64,000 nucleotides of DNA from positions 186,001-250,000 of the forward strand of contig NZ_JAQMWP010000003.1 of assembly GCF_030403745.1 (NCBI RefSeq). The letters run 5' to 3'. Source of the DNA: Streptomyces sp. S.PB5 (GTDB lineage Bacteria > Actinomycetota > Actinomycetes > Streptomycetales > Streptomycetaceae). Below are positions 46,537 through 56,651 of the stretch, one piece after another. A model generated the notes under the pieces. It was not told where the DNA came from. It was given only the letters and a program-made list of their open reading frames with translations, and did no database searches. Position numbers and translations under genes: made by a program. Every line of letters starts with the position of its first letter. Position 1 is the first letter of the stretch.

Positions 46537-48303
46537 GTGGCAGCCCACGACGACGACATGAACCGCGGCATCCGCCCGGGACGAGGGTCCGACGACCCGG
46601 CCGGGCAGATTGCCTACCTTGAGCAGGAGATCGCCGTCCTGCGACGCAAGCTCGCCGACTCTCCGCGGCACACGAGGATTCTCGAAGAGCGGATCGTCGA
46701 GCTGCAGACCAACCTGGCCGGCGTGTCCGCCCAGAACGAGCGACTCGCCAACACACTCCGCGAGGCCCGCGACCAGATCGTGGCCCTCAAGGAGGAAGTC
46801 GACCGGCTCGCACAGCCCCCGGCCGGCTTCGGAGTCTTCCTGCAGGCCAACGAGGACGGCACCGCCGACATCTTCACCGGAGGCCGCAAACTCCGCGTGA
46901 ACGTCAGCCCAAGCGTCGAACTCGAAGAGCTCCGGCGCGGCCAGGAACTGATGCTCAACGAAGCACTCAACGTGGTCGAGGCCATGGAGTTCGAGAGCGT
47001 CGGCGACATCGTCACCCTCAAGGAGATCCTCGAGGACGGCGAACGCGCCCTCGTACAGGGGCACACCGACGAGGAAAGGGTGGTGCGGCTCGCCGAGCCA
47101 CTGCTGGACATCACCATCCGCCCCGGCGACGCCCTCCTGCTCGAACCCCGCTCCGGCTACGTCTACGAAGTCGTTCCCAAGAGCGAGGTCGAAGAACTCG
47201 TCCTCGAAGAAGTCCCCGACATCGGATACGAGCAGATCGGCGGACTCGGCGGCCAGATCGAGGCCATCCGCGACGCCGTCGAGCTCCCGTACCTCTACCC
47301 GGACCTGTTCAAGGAGCACGAACTCCGCCCGCCCAAGGGCGTCCTGCTCTACGGACCCCCCGGATGCGGCAAGACGCTCATCGCCAAGGCCGTCGCCAAC
47401 TCGCTGGCCAAGAAGGTCGCCGAGGTCACCGGCCAGGCCCAGGGCAAGAGCTTCTTCCTCAACATCAAGGGGCCCGAACTCCTCAACAAGTACGTCGGCG
47501 AGACCGAGCGGCAGATCCGCCTCGTCTTCCAGCGTGCACGCGAGAAGGCCTCCGAGGGCACACCCGTCATCGTCTTCTTCGACGAGATGGAATCCCTCTT
47601 CCGCACCCGCGGATCCGGCGTCAGCTCGGACGTGGAGAACACCATCGTCCCCCAGCTCCTCGCCGAGATCGACGGTGTCGAAGGCCTGCAGAACGTGGTC
47701 GTCATCGGCGCCTCCAACCGCGAGGACATGATCGACCCCGCCATCCTGCGCCCCGGCCGCCTGGACGTGAAGATCAAGATCGAACGTCCCGACGCCGAGG
47801 CCGCCAAGGACATCTTCGGCAAGTACCTCACCGAACGCCTCCCGCTGCACTCCGACGACCTCGGCGAGCACGGCGGCAGCAAGACGACCACCGTCGAAAG
47901 CATGATCCAGACGGCCGTCGAGCACATGTACGCCGAATCCGAGGAAAACCGCTTCCTGGAAGTCACCTACGCCAACGGCGACAAGGAAGTCCTCTACTTC
48001 AAGGACTTCAACTCCGGCGCCATGATCGAGAACATCGTGGGCCGCGCCAAGAAAATGGCGATCAAGGACTTCCTCGACCACAACTCCAAGGGCCTTCGCG
48101 TCTCCCACCTCCTCCAGGCATGCGTGGACGAGTTCAAGGAGAACGAGGACCTGCCCAACACCACCAACCCGGACGACTGGGCCCGCATCTCCGGAAAGAA
48201 GGGCGAACGGATCGTCTACATCCGTACCCTCATCACCGGAAAGCAGGGCGCCGACACCGGACGCTCCATCGACACGGTGGCCAACACCGGCCAGTACCTG
48301 TAA
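46537..48303 (+). CDS. arc: Proteasome-associated AAA ATPase (Mpa/ARC)
   Basis: A 588-residue hexameric unfoldase that recognises pupylated proteins and feeds them to the 20S core. A coiled coil at about 25-95 binds Pup; OB-type domains follow (about 98-240); then the AAA domain with Walker A GPPGCGKT (273-280), Walker B VIVFFDE (to 350) and sensor/arginine-finger region [18 protein letters not shown]. The C-terminus GQYL is the motif that docks the proteasome. The GTG at 46537 is chosen for its spacing to AGGAGGTG; an upstream in-frame TTG is inside the ribosome-binding site. Confidence 0.97.
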   Translation: MAAHDDDMNRGIRPGRGSDDPAGQIAYLEQEIAVLRRKLADSPRHTRILEERIVELQTNLAGVSAQNERLANTLREARDQIVALKEEVDRLAQPPAGFGVFLQANEDGTADIFTGGRKLRVNVSPSVELEELRRGQELMLNEALNVVEAMEFESVGDIVTLKEILEDGERALVQGHTDEERVVRLAEPLLDITIRPGDALLLEPRSGYVYEVVPKSEVEELVLEEVPDIGYEQIGGLGGQIEAIRDAVELPYLYPDLFKEHELRPPKGVLLYGPPGCGKTLIAKAVANSLAKKVAEVTGQAQGKSFFLNIKGPELLNKYVGETERQIRLVFQRAREKASEGTPVIVFFDEMESLFRTRGSGVSSDVENTIVPQLLAEIDGVEGLQNVVVIGASNREDMIDPAILRPGRLDVKIKIERPDAEAAKDIFGKYLTERLPLHSDDLGEHGGSKTTTVESMIQTAVEHMYAESEENRFLEVTYANGDKEVLYFKDFNSGAMIENIVGRAKKMAIKDFLDHNSKGLRVSHLLQACVDEFKENEDLPNTTNPDDWARISGKKGERIVYIRTLITGKQGADTGRSIDTVANTGQYL

Positions 48304-48355
48304 AAACAGGGCGGCTGCGGGTGCCCTCACCGGGTACCCGCAGCCGACTGTTTTT
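48302..48355. terminator. Intrinsic terminator after arc
   Basis: An 11-bp upper stem (48312-48322 with 48336-48346) and an 8-bp A/U-rich lower stem (48302-48309 with 48348-48355) give a U-tract in both directions. It overlaps the arc stop codon region. Confidence 0.9.
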
Positions 48356-48548
48356 CAGGCAACTAACCGGAACAAAAGGCGTGCAAGGCAATGACGCAAA
48401 TGATCTCCCCACCAGCGCAAAGCCGTTCTAGGCTCTTCGGTACCGCCGAGTCGCGCAGTGCGGGGACGGGCACCGCACACGCACCGGAGCGCCAGCGGTA
48501 CTTGAGCGCCGCCCCCGACCGAGGGCGCCGCCGGGCAAGGAGGGCCGC

Positions 48549-50060
48549 ATGACCGTACGGCGAGTAATGGGCATCGAGACGGAGTACGGGATCTCCGTCC
48601 CCGGCCACCCCAACGCCAATGCCATGCTCACCTCGTCCCAGATCGTCAACGCCTACGCGGCGGCGATGCACCGGGCCCGCCGGGCCCGCTGGGACTTCGA
48701 GGAGGAGAACCCGCTGCGGGACGCGCGAGGCTTCGACCTCGCCCGCGAGGCCGCCGACTCCAGCCAGCTCACCGACGAGGACATCGGCCTCGCCAACGTC
48801 ATCCTCACCAACGGCGCACGCCTCTACGTCGACCACGCACACCCCGAATACAGCGCCCCCGAGGTCACCAACCCCCGCGACGCCGTCCTCTGGGACAAGG
48901 CCGGCGAACGCATCATGGCCGAAGCCGCCGAACGAGCCGCACAGCTCCCCGGCGCCCAGCCCATCCACCTCTACAAGAACAACACCGACAACAAGGGCGC
49001 CTCCTACGGCACACACGAGAACTACCTGATGAAGCGGGAGACCCCCTTCTCGGACATCGTGCGCCACCTCACGCCCTTCTTCGTCTCCCGCCAGGTCGTC
49101 ACCGGCGCCGGCCGCGTAGGCATCGGCCAGGACGGCCACGAACACGGCTTCCAGATCAGCCAGCGCGCGGACTACTTCGAAGTCGAGGTAGGCCTGGAGA
49201 CGACCCTCAAGCGCCCCATCATCAACACACGGGACGAGCCCCACGCGGACGCGGAGAAGTACCGCCGCCTCCACGTGATCATCGGCGACGCGAACCTCTC
49301 CGAGATCTCGACCTACCTGAAACTCGGCACGACCGCCCTGGTCCTGTCGATGATCGAGGACGGCTTCATCGCCGTCGACCTGGCCGTGGACCAGCCCGTC
49401 CGCACCCTCCACCAGGTCTCCCACGACCCCACACTCCAGCGCCTGGTCACACTCCGCAGCGGCCGGACACTCACCGCGGTCCAGCTGCAGATGGAGTACT
49501 ACGAACTGTCCCGCAAATACGTCGAGGAACGCTTCGGCTCCGACGCCGACGACCAGACCAAGGACGTCCTGGCCCGCTGGGAGGACACTCTCAACCGCCT
49601 GGAGAACGACCCGATGAGCCTCGCAGGCGAACTCGACTGGGTCGCCAAGCGCGAACTCATGGAGGGCTACCGGCGCCGCGACGGCCTCGACTGGGACGCG
49701 GCCAAGCTGCACCTCCTCGACCTCCAGTACGCGGACGTACGGGCCGAGAAGGGCCTCTACAACCGTCTGGCGGCCCGCGGCCGCATCAAGCGCCTCCTGG
49801 ACGAGACCGACGTCGAGCGGGCCCGTACGAAGCCGCCGGAGGACACCCGTGCGTACTTCCGGGGCCGCTGCCTGGAGCAGTACGCCGACGACGTCGCCGC
49901 GGCCTCCTGGGACTCGGTGATCTTCGACCTCCCGGGCCGGGACTCCCTCCAGCGCGTTCCAACCCTGGAACCGCTTCGCGGAACGCGTAATCACGTCAAG
50001 GAGCTCCTGGACCGCTGTCGCACCGCGGAAGACCTGGTCAGGGTCCTGTCCGGCGGCTGA
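48549..50060 (+). CDS. dop: Pup deamidase/depupylase
   Basis: A 503-residue glutamine-synthetase-like enzyme that converts Pup-Gln to Pup-Glu and removes Pup from substrates. Glu10 in MGIETEYGI binds Mg-ATP. Asp95 in [13 protein letters not shown] is the catalytic nucleophile position. The insertion between about 40 and 80 (the Dop loop) is present and distinguishes it from PafA. An ATG with AAGGAGG upstream starts the gene, 245 bases after arc; TAGGCT near 48430 may be its -10. Confidence 0.96.
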   Translation: MTVRRVMGIETEYGISVPGHPNANAMLTSSQIVNAYAAAMHRARRARWDFEEENPLRDARGFDLAREAADSSQLTDEDIGLANVILTNGARLYVDHAHPEYSAPEVTNPRDAVLWDKAGERIMAEAAERAAQLPGAQPIHLYKNNTDNKGASYGTHENYLMKRETPFSDIVRHLTPFFVSRQVVTGAGRVGIGQDGHEHGFQISQRADYFEVEVGLETTLKRPIINTRDEPHADAEKYRRLHVIIGDANLSEISTYLKLGTTALVLSMIEDGFIAVDLAVDQPVRTLHQVSHDPTLQRLVTLRSGRTLTAVQLQMEYYELSRKYVEERFGSDADDQTKDVLARWEDTLNRLENDPMSLAGELDWVAKRELMEGYRRRDGLDWDAAKLHLLDLQYADVRAEKGLYNRLAARGRIKRLLDETDVERARTKPPEDTRAYFRGRCLEQYADDVAAASWDSVIFDLPGRDSLQRVPTLEPLRGTRNHVKELLDRCRTAEDLVRVLSGG

Positions 50061-50159
50061 GCGGGTACCCGGATCGAGGGCGCCGGACAGGGTGGAAACC
50101 CCGGCGCCCGGGAATCATCGAGATGGCTCCCGTACGTTGAGGAAACTACGGGGCCGATG

Positions 50160-50183
50160 TCAGACCCGGCTTGTAGGGTCTGA
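50160..50183. promoter_or_regulatory. Inverted repeat at the probable pup promoter
   Basis: TCAGACCC (50160-50167) and GGGTCTGA (50176-50183) are perfect inverted arms separated by 8 bp, and the right arm overlaps TAGGGT (50174-50179), a good -10. It lies about 65 bp before the pup start and could be an operator or a hairpin in a longer dop-pup transcript. Confidence 0.5.
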
Positions 50184-50248
50184 TCATCACCGATCGGCGG
50201 ATAGCCGACCTGGCGACCATGTCGGGCGAAACGAGCGGGGTGAGGGTT

Positions 50249-50467
50249 ATGGCAACCAAGGACACCGGCGGCGGCCAGCAGAAGGCCACACGCTCCACCG
50301 AAGAGGCCGAGGAGCAGACTGCGGAGGCGCAGGGCTCGGAGGACCTCAAGGAGCGGCACGAGAAGCTGAGCGATGACGTGGACTCGGTTCTCGATGAAAT
50401 CGATGATGTACTCGAGGAAAATGCCGAGGATTTCGTGCGCTCCTTCGTGCAAAAAGGTGGACAGTAA
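50249..50467 (+). CDS. pup: Prokaryotic ubiquitin-like protein Pup
   Basis: A 72-residue intrinsically disordered modifier that is attached through its C-terminal Glu to lysines of target proteins. The C-terminal half (LSDDVDSVLDEIDDVLEENA) forms the helix bound by Arc. It ends GGQ, so Dop must deamidate it first. The ATG at 50249 has GAGGG upstream; ten more in-frame residues from 50219 are not typical. Between dop and the proteasome genes. Confidence 0.97.
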   Translation: MATKDTGGGQQKATRSTEEAEEQTAEAQGSEDLKERHEKLSDDVDSVLDEIDDVLEENAEDFVRSFVQKGGQ

Positions 50468-50516
50468 AGTTCATTTGGCCACTTTGCCTTCGAATTGAAG
50501 GTGGCGGGGGATCAGG

Positions 50517-51122
50517 GTGGTTGAGGAGCGGGACGCCAAGCAGTGCAGGAAGTGTCGGCGAGATCTGCCGCTTGCTGCATTCGCGCGGGACGAGAATCGG
50601 CGTGATGGCCTCCAGGTGCACTGTCGGGAGTGTGTGGCGGAGTACAGCGCCGCGCATTACCGGCGGCGCCGGGAGGCCATGGGCAAGTCGGTTCGGGAGC
50701 AGGTGGAGGTCCCGGCTGGGCACAAGCTCTGCCGGACATGCGGCGAGGTCAAGCCGCACAGTGTGTGGCACCGCAATGCCACGGCCTCTGACGGTCTGTC
50801 GACGCGCTCCAAAGCTTGCCGGGCGGTCCAGGGCAGGCAGGATCATCTGAAGCGGCAGTACGGCATGACCGAAGGCGAGCGGGACGAGTTGATCGCCTCT
50901 CAAGGGGGCGTCTGCTGCATATGTTTGGCGGCGTTGCCCGAGCATGTGGATCACTGCCACGAGACGGGTAGGGTCCGAGGCGTACTGTGCTTCAGCTGCA
51001 ACGCTGCGCTGGGGCAGTTCAAGGATCGGCCCGACGTCATAAGGCGGGCTGCAACATACGTGGAAGGAATCGCGTGGAAGCCAACACTCGTAGCACCGGG
51101 CGTCTACCAGCTGCCTTCCTGA
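50517..51122 (+). CDS. Endonuclease VII-like HNH protein with zinc ribbons
   Basis: A 201-residue protein. The C-terminal domain has [20 protein letters not shown] and [11 protein letters not shown], the T4 endonuclease VII/HNH pattern with zinc Cys pairs and the catalytic His. Two related Cys modules precede it: [16 protein letters not shown] ending CREC, and [16 protein letters not shown] ending in ACRAVQ, where the last Cys of the pair is missing. Codons are less GC-rich at third positions than neighbours. It lies between pup and prcB and overlaps prcB by 49 bases; its role in the cluster is unknown. Confidence 0.85.
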   Translation: MVEERDAKQCRKCRRDLPLAAFARDENRRDGLQVHCRECVAEYSAAHYRRRREAMGKSVREQVEVPAGHKLCRTCGEVKPHSVWHRNATASDGLSTRSKACRAVQGRQDHLKRQYGMTEGERDELIASQGGVCCICLAALPEHVDHCHETGRVRGVLCFSCNAALGQFKDRPDVIRRAATYVEGIAWKPTLVAPGVYQLPS

Positions 51123-51919
51123 CGCCTGGGTCGTCGTCCTTCATGGACTTTCTCTCCGAGCACCAGCCGGAGTTGCTGCCCGGTAAGCGTCAACTGCCCC
51201 CCACGCAGGGCGTGATCGAGGCGCCGCACGGCACCACGATCGTGGCCGTGACCTTCCCGGGCGGTGTCGTGCTCGCCGGTGACCGGCGGGCGACCATGGG
51301 GAATGTCATCGCGCAGCGGGACATCGAGAAGGTCTTCCCCGCCGACGAGTACTCGGCCGTCGGGATCGCCGGTACCGCCGGTCTCGCCGTGGAGATGGTG
51401 AAGCTGTTCCAGCTGGAGCTGGAGCACTTCGAGAAGGTCGAAGGGGCGCAGCTCTCGCTGGAGGGCAAGGCGAACCGGCTGTCGACCATGATTCGGTCGA
51501 ACCTCGGTATGGCCATGCAGGGGCTGGCCGTGGTGCCGCTCTTCGCCGGCTATGACGTGGATCGGGAGCGCGGGCGGATCTTCTCGTACGACGTCACGGG
51601 TGGGCGTTCCGAGGAGTTGAACTACGCGGCGACCGGTTCTGGTTCGATCTTCGCGCGTGGTGCCATGAAGAAGTTGTTCCGTGACGATCTGACCGCGGAG
51701 CAGGCGACGACGCTCGTGGTGCAGGCGCTGTATGACGCGGCTGACGACGACTCGGCGACCGGTGGTCCTGATGTCGCCCGCCGGATCTATCCGATCGTCA
51801 CCGTGATCACCGAGGACGGTTTCCGTCGGATCTCCGACGAGGAGTCGTCCGAGATCGCTCGTTCGATTCTGGAGCGGCGTCTGGAGCAGCCCGACGGTCC
51901 GCGGGCCGCGCTGCTGTAG
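51074..51919 (+). CDS. prcB: 20S proteasome beta subunit
   Basis: A 281-residue N-terminal nucleophile hydrolase. A 53-residue propeptide is removed to expose Thr54 (APHG before [11 protein letters not shown]). Counting from that Thr, Asp17 (LAGDRR) and Lys33 (DIEKVF) complete the catalytic set. The GTG at 51074 has GGAAGGA upstream and lies within the endonuclease gene, implying coupled translation. Forms two inner rings of the core with PrcA, 65 bases downstream. Confidence 0.97.
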   Translation: MEANTRSTGRLPAAFLTPGSSSFMDFLSEHQPELLPGKRQLPPTQGVIEAPHGTTIVAVTFPGGVVLAGDRRATMGNVIAQRDIEKVFPADEYSAVGIAGTAGLAVEMVKLFQLELEHFEKVEGAQLSLEGKANRLSTMIRSNLGMAMQGLAVVPLFAGYDVDRERGRIFSYDVTGGRSEELNYAATGSGSIFARGAMKKLFRDDLTAEQATTLVVQALYDAADDDSATGGPDVARRIYPIVTVITEDGFRRISDEESSEIARSILERRLEQPDGPRAALL

Positions 51920-51984
51920 GCGGCGGGCGCTCTGTTCTTGTTGAGGTGATCGCAGTGACTTCTACAGAAAGGGACGGATAACCG

Positions 51985-52725
51985 GTGTCGACGCCGTTCT
52001 ATGTCTCCCCCCAGCAGGCCATGGCCGACCGGGCGGAGTACGCCCGTAAGGGCATCGCTCGCGGTCGCAGCCTGGTCGTGCTGCAGTATGCCGACGGCAT
52101 CGTGTTCGTCGGCGAGAACCCGTCCCGTGCGCTGCACAAGTTCAGCGAGATCTATGACCGGATCGGTTTCGCGGCCGCCGGTAAGTACAACGAGTACGAG
52201 AATCTGCGGATCGGTGGCGTGCGGTATGCCGATCTTCGTGGGTACACGTACGACCGTGATGACGTGACTGCGCGTGGTCTGGCGAATGTGTATGCCCAGA
52301 CGTTGGGCACGATCTTCTCTTCGGCGGCCGAGAAGCCGTACGAGGTGGAGCTGGTCGTGGCTGAGGTCGGGGAGACGCCTGACGGTGATCAGATCTATCG
52401 GCTGCCGCATGACGGTTCGATCGTGGACGAGCACGGTTCGGTCGCGGTCGGTGGCAATGCCGAGCAGATCAGCGGGTATCTCGATCAGCGTCATGAGGAC
52501 GGCATGAGTCTCGCGGAGGCTCTGAAGCTGGCCGTCCAGGCGCTGTCCCGGGACACCAATGGCACGCAGCGGGAGATTCCCGCGGAGCGTCTGGAGGTTG
52601 CGGTGCTGGACCGTACGCGTCCTCAGCAGCGGAAGTTCAAGCGGATCGTGGGCCGTCAGCTGTCGCGGCTGCTGGAGACCGACGGTGCCGCCACCGAGGC
52701 GGAGAGCTCCGACGAGGGGGAGTAG
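51985..52725 (+). CDS. prcA: 20S proteasome alpha subunit
   Basis: A 246-residue non-catalytic subunit of the outer rings, which gate the chamber and bind Arc. The N-terminal gate segment starts [20 protein letters not shown], a typical actinobacterial alpha start, and the proteasome fold follows ([20 protein letters not shown]). The tail is acidic and flexible (ESSDEGE). GTG start with AAAGGGACGG upstream. The gene ends at a bidirectional hairpin before a LacI regulator. Confidence 0.96.
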   Translation: MSTPFYVSPQQAMADRAEYARKGIARGRSLVVLQYADGIVFVGENPSRALHKFSEIYDRIGFAAAGKYNEYENLRIGGVRYADLRGYTYDRDDVTARGLANVYAQTLGTIFSSAAEKPYEVELVVAEVGETPDGDQIYRLPHDGSIVDEHGSVAVGGNAEQISGYLDQRHEDGMSLAEALKLAVQALSRDTNGTQREIPAERLEVAVLDRTRPQQRKFKRIVGRQLSRLLETDGAATEAESSDEGE

Positions 52726-52750
52726 TCCCGCGTCTCATCCCGCCTTTCTG

Positions 52751-52782
52751 TGTGCCCCGGCCGACTGTTCGGCCGGGGCACA
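52751..52782. terminator. Bidirectional hairpin terminator after prcA
   Basis: A 14-bp stem (52751-52764 with 52769-52782) and a 4-base loop between convergent prcA and the lacI-type gene. Confidence 0.85.
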
Positions 52783-52788
52783 GGGCGT

Positions 52789-53805
52789 TCAGGAGGCTCT
52801 GGGCGGGGCTGTGGAGCCCCGTACGACGAGTTCGACGGGGATGTCGTCGCCTTCCGGTTCGCGGTTGTCCAGGACGGCCAGCAGGGCTTGCATGCCGCGC
52901 TCGCCGAAGAGTTCCGCGTCGAGGCGCACGGTGGTCAGTTCGGGGTCGATGGCGGTGGCGAGGGCGAGGTCGTCGAGGCCGGTGACGGAGAGGTCTTCGG
53001 GAATGCGGAGGCCGAGGCGCCGGGCGGCTTTGTAGGCGCCTGCGGCGAGTTTGTCGTCGTCGCAGATCACGGCGGTCGGGCGGGGGCCGGGGGCGGAGAG
53101 GGCGGTCTCGGTGGCGTGCTGGGCGCCTTCGATGGAGATGGGGGCGCGGGCCGTCGTCAGGGTGGTGCCGGGGACGGCGTTCACACGCGTGTGCAGTTCG
53201 CGGGCGCGGACCTCGAAGGTCCAGGACGCGACGTCCGCGGCGAGGTGCAGGAGGTGTCGGTGGCCGAGGCCGAGCAGGTGCTCGGCGGTCTGCCGGACGC
53301 CGTCGGCGATGTCGAGGTTGACGGTCGCGGCGCCGAGGCTGCCTGTGGGGTCGCTGTCGAGCATGACGAGGGGGAGTTGGTCGCCGCGGATCGCGGTGAG
53401 GGCGTCGGCGGCCATGGATGAGGCGATGACGCCGTCCAGGGCGGCCTGGGCGGAGGCGAAGGGGTCCCGGGCCGGGCCGATGCCCTCGGGGGAGGGGTAC
53501 AGGACGACGCCGAAGCCGTGGTCGGCTGCGACGCGTGCGGCGCCGGTGTAGACGCCGGCGAAGAATTCCGTGGTGAGGGCCGGGACGACGAGCAGGACGG
53601 TGCGGGTGTGGCCCAGGCGGAGGTTGCGGGCGGCGAGGTTGGGTCGGTAGCCGAGCTCGCGGGCGGCTTCCCGGACCCGCTCGGCGGTGGTCTCGGAGAC
53701 TCTGCCGCGCCATTTGTCGCCCAGCACCAGCGAGACGGCCGCCTGGGACACCCCGGCTGCGAGCGCGACGTCCCGGCTGGTCGGGCGCGTGCTGTTGCGT
53801 GCCAC
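52789..53805 (-). CDS. LacI-family transcriptional regulator
   Basis: A 338-residue regulator. The N-terminal helix-turn-helix (TSRDVALAAGVSQAAVSLVL) and hinge (ARELGYRPNLAARNLR) are typical of LacI. The rest is a type I periplasmic-binding effector domain; ligand unknown. The GTG at 53805 is the likely start; longer readings upstream are unlikely. Divergent from an MFS gene, which it probably regulates. The pair interrupts the proteasome cluster, as in other streptomycetes. Confidence 0.88.
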   Translation of the reverse strand: MARNSTRPTSRDVALAAGVSQAAVSLVLGDKWRGRVSETTAERVREAARELGYRPNLAARNLRLGHTRTVLLVVPALTTEFFAGVYTGAARVAADHGFGVVLYPSPEGIGPARDPFASAQAALDGVIASSMAADALTAIRGDQLPLVMLDSDPTGSLGAATVNLDIADGVRQTAEHLLGLGHRHLLHLAADVASWTFEVRARELHTRVNAVPGTTLTTARAPISIEGAQHATETALSAPGPRPTAVICDDDKLAAGAYKAARRLGLRIPEDLSVTGLDDLALATAIDPELTTVRLDAELFGERGMQALLAVLDNREPEGDDIPVELVVRGSTAPPRAS

Positions 53806-53849
53806 CGTGGACCTGCTCTTTCGTCTGGACCTGCGAACAGCGCACATGG

Positions 53850-53880
53850 TACGTATGACAGAGGACGTTATACGTATGAC
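53850..53880. repeat. TACGTATGAC direct repeat in the lacI-MFS divergent region
   Basis: TACGTATGAC at 53850-53859 and 53871-53880, start-to-start 21 bp (two helical turns), each with a palindromic TACGTA core. It lies just upstream of both genes and is a candidate operator for the LacI-type protein. Confidence 0.5.
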
Positions 53881-53893
53881 TCGGAGGCGGGAC

Positions 53894-55153
53894 ATGGCTG
53901 CGGGATACCTGGAGATCCTCCGGACGCGGTATGCGACCAGGCTGCTCGTCGGCACTCTGGTGGGCAGGCTGCCGAATGCCACCGCCGCGATCGCGATCGT
54001 GCTGTTCGTCCGTGCGGAGGGCGGCTCGTACAGCCTTGCCGGGGCGCTGGCGGCGGTCTACGGCGTGGCCAATGCCGTCGGGCAGCCGGTGCTGGGCCGG
54101 CTGGTGGATCTGTACGGGCAGCCGCGGGTCCAGCTGCCCGCCGCGGTCGTCTCCGCTCTCGCGATGGCTCTGTTCGCCTTCACGGGCCCCGGGGCGCTCG
54201 CGGCGGCCTACGGGGCCGTGGCTGTCGCCGGGCTGTTCACGCCGCCGCTGGAGGGCGGTCTGCGGGCGTTGTGGCCGGGCGTGCTGGGCAAGGAGGAGCG
54301 GGTGCACACGGCGTACGCGATGGACGCCGTGGCGCAGGAGGTGATGTTCACCGTGGGGCCGTTGCTGGTGACGTTGTGCACCTCGCTGTGGTCCGCGCAG
54401 GCCGCGCTGCTCGTGCTGAACGTCATCGGTGTGCTCGGCGCGCTCTCCGTGGTCGTCTCGGCGCCGTCGCGCGCGTGGCGCTCGGCACCGCGCGAGGCGC
54501 ACTGGCTCGGCGCGCTGCGCTCGCCCGGGCTGCTGGCGATGCTCGGGGCGTTCATCTTCGTCGGCATCGCGCTGGGCTCCATCACGGTCGCCTCGGTGCC
54601 GTACGCCGACGACCACGGCGGTGACGCGGTGTACGGCTGGCTGATGGCCGCGATCGGTCTGGGCGCCCTCGTCGGGGGAACCGTGTACGGGGCGCGGCAG
54701 TGGACCGGTGAGCCGGCCCGCCGACTGCAGGTGCTGGTGGCCCTTCTGGCGGTGTGTTACCTGCCGCTGATGCTGATGCCCGGGGTGGTGGCGATGGTGC
54801 TACTCACGGTGGTCGCCGGGGTGTTCCTGGCGCCCGCCATCGCCTGTGCCTTCGTGCTGGTGGACCGGCACGCGCCGCGCGGCACGGTCACCGAGGCGTT
54901 CTCCTGGCTGGTGACGACGTTCACCGTGGGCGCGTCGGTCGGAACGGGCCTTGCGGGGCCGGTCGTAGAGGCCGGAGGGGCGCTGTGGGGGTTCGCCGTG
55001 CCGGGTGTCGCCGGGGGTGTCTCGCTGCTGGTTCTGCTGGCCACCGGGCGGGTCCTCGCAGCTCCCGGTGGGCGGGGGGTGGTTGCGGCTTCATCGGAAA
55101 ATGATCCAAACCGTGGCGTCGAACCCCGTTTCAGCACAGGGGATCGGGCGTAA
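53894..55153 (+). CDS. MFS transporter
   Basis: A 419-residue major facilitator protein with about 12 hydrophobic segments, the inter-helix GRLVDLYGQPR loop and a Gly/Ser/Asn-rich C-tail. Substrate unknown; sugar or drug export are possible. I chose the ATG at 53894 (MAAGYLEILRTRYATRLL) because CGGAGG lies six bases upstream; upstream in-frame ATGs at 53846, 53855 and 53876 lack a site. The pafA start codon is nine bases after its stop. Confidence 0.85.
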   Translation: MAAGYLEILRTRYATRLLVGTLVGRLPNATAAIAIVLFVRAEGGSYSLAGALAAVYGVANAVGQPVLGRLVDLYGQPRVQLPAAVVSALAMALFAFTGPGALAAAYGAVAVAGLFTPPLEGGLRALWPGVLGKEERVHTAYAMDAVAQEVMFTVGPLLVTLCTSLWSAQAALLVLNVIGVLGALSVVVSAPSRAWRSAPREAHWLGALRSPGLLAMLGAFIFVGIALGSITVASVPYADDHGGDAVYGWLMAAIGLGALVGGTVYGARQWTGEPARRLQVLVALLAVCYLPLMLMPGVVAMVLLTVVAGVFLAPAIACAFVLVDRHAPRGTVTEAFSWLVTTFTVGASVGTGLAGPVVEAGGALWGFAVPGVAGGVSLLVLLATGRVLAAPGGRGVVAASSENDPNRGVEPRFSTGDRA

Positions 55154-55156
55154 TGT
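55151..55156 (+). promoter_or_regulatory. -10 element of pafA, probable leaderless promoter
   Basis: TAATGT ends six bases before the pafA ATG (55163). TTTCAG (55129-55134) lies 16 bases upstream as a possible -35. There is no ribosome-binding site, so pafA is probably transcribed from within the end of the MFS gene and translated leaderless. Confidence 0.5.
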
Positions 55157-55162
55157 TCACTC

Positions 55163-56524
55163 ATGGACCGCCGCATTTTCGGGCTGGAGAACGAGTACGG
55201 CGTCACATGTACGTTCAGGGGACAGCGCCGCCTGTCTCCCGACGAGGTGGCGCGGTACCTCTTCCGCCGTGTCGTGTCATGGGGCCGCAGCAGCAATGTC
55301 TTTCTGCGAAACGGCGCCCGCCTCTATCTCGATGTCGGGTCACATCCGGAATACGCGACTCCCGAATGTGACAACGTGACGGAACTGGTCACGCACGACA
55401 AAGCAGGCGAGCGCATTCTCGAAGGACTCCTGGTGGACGCCGAACGACGCCTGCACGAGGAAGGAATCGCGGGCGACGTCTACCTCTTCAAGAACAACAC
55501 CGACTCGGCGGGCAACTCCTACGGCTGTCACGAGAACTATCTCGTCGCACGCCACGGGGAGTTCTCCCGGCTCGCGGACATCCTCATTCCGTTCCTCGTC
55601 ACGCGACAGCTTCTGTGTGGTGCCGGCAAGGTGCTGCAGACGCCGCGTGGCGCGGTCTACTGCGTCAGCCAGCGGGCGGAGCACATCTGGGAGGGCGTCT
55701 CCTCGGCGACGACCCGCTCGCGCCCGATCATCAACACGCGTGACGAACCGCACGCGGACGCCGAGCGCTACCGCCGTCTCCACGTCATCGTGGGCGACTC
55801 GAACATGTCCGAGACGACCATGCTGCTGAAGGTCGGCGCGACCGACCTGGTGCTGCGCATGATCGAGGCGGGCACCGTGATGCGTGACCTGACCCTGGAG
55901 AACCCGATCCGGGCGATCCGTGAGGTCAGCCATGACATCACCGGCCGGCGCAAGGTGCGTCTGGCCAGCGGCCGGGAGGCCTCCGCGCTGGAGGTGCAGC
56001 GCGAGTACTACGAGAAGGCCGTGGACTTCGTGGAGCGCCGCGGTATCCGCACCGGCACCGTCGAGCAGGTCCTGGAGCTGTGGGGCCGCACGCTGGACGC
56101 GATCGAGGCCGAGGACCTCGACCGGATCGGCACCGAGATCGACTGGGTCATGAAGTACAAGCTCATCGAGCGGTACCGGGCCAAGCACAACATGACCATG
56201 TCCCACCCGCGGGTCGCACAGATAGACCTCGCGTATCACGACATCCACCGTCGCAGGGGGCTCTACTACCTGCTGGAGAGGAAGGGCCAAGCCGCCCGTA
56301 TCTGCAACGACTTGAAGATCTTCGAGGGCAAGTCCGTGCCCCCGCAGACCACTCGGGCCCGTCTTCGCGGTGACTTCATCCGCCGGGCCCAGGAACAGCG
56401 CCGGGACTTCACGGTCGACTGGGTGCACCTCAAGCTCAACGACCAGGCACAGCGCACCGTGTTGTGCAAGGACCCGTTCCGTTCCGTCGACGATCGCGTG
56501 GAGAAGCTGATCGCCGGCATGTGA
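55163..56524 (+). CDS. pafA: Pup-protein ligase
   Basis: A 453-residue glutamine-synthetase-like ligase that activates Pup-Glu with ATP and joins it to lysines. Glu9 (FGLENEYGV) and Asp57 ([14 protein letters not shown]) are the conserved metal and catalytic residues, in the same positions as in mycobacterial PafA. No Dop-loop insertion, which separates it from Dop. It stands apart from prcBA, after the LacI/MFS pair, and is followed by a hairpin. Confidence 0.96.
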   Translation: MDRRIFGLENEYGVTCTFRGQRRLSPDEVARYLFRRVVSWGRSSNVFLRNGARLYLDVGSHPEYATPECDNVTELVTHDKAGERILEGLLVDAERRLHEEGIAGDVYLFKNNTDSAGNSYGCHENYLVARHGEFSRLADILIPFLVTRQLLCGAGKVLQTPRGAVYCVSQRAEHIWEGVSSATTRSRPIINTRDEPHADAERYRRLHVIVGDSNMSETTMLLKVGATDLVLRMIEAGTVMRDLTLENPIRAIREVSHDITGRRKVRLASGREASALEVQREYYEKAVDFVERRGIRTGTVEQVLELWGRTLDAIEAEDLDRIGTEIDWVMKYKLIERYRAKHNMTMSHPRVAQIDLAYHDIHRRRGLYYLLERKGQAARICNDLKIFEGKSVPPQTTRARLRGDFIRRAQEQRRDFTVDWVHLKLNDQAQRTVLCKDPFRSVDDRVEKLIAGM

Positions 56525-56559
56525 GCAATGCGTTCCGCGCGAGTGCCGGAACGCCACAC

Positions 56560-56588
56560 GGGCGCCGTACGTTATCCGTACGGCGCCC
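56560..56588 (+). terminator. Hairpin terminator after pafA
   Basis: A 12-bp stem (56560-56571 with 56577-56588) with a 5-base loop and TTCTC after it, 36 bases after the pafA stop. Confidence 0.85.
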
Positions 56589-56651
56589 TTCTCACGCCGT
56601 AGAGTTGCGCGCACGCCATCCACAAGATCGACCGATTACGAGGCCCCCACC

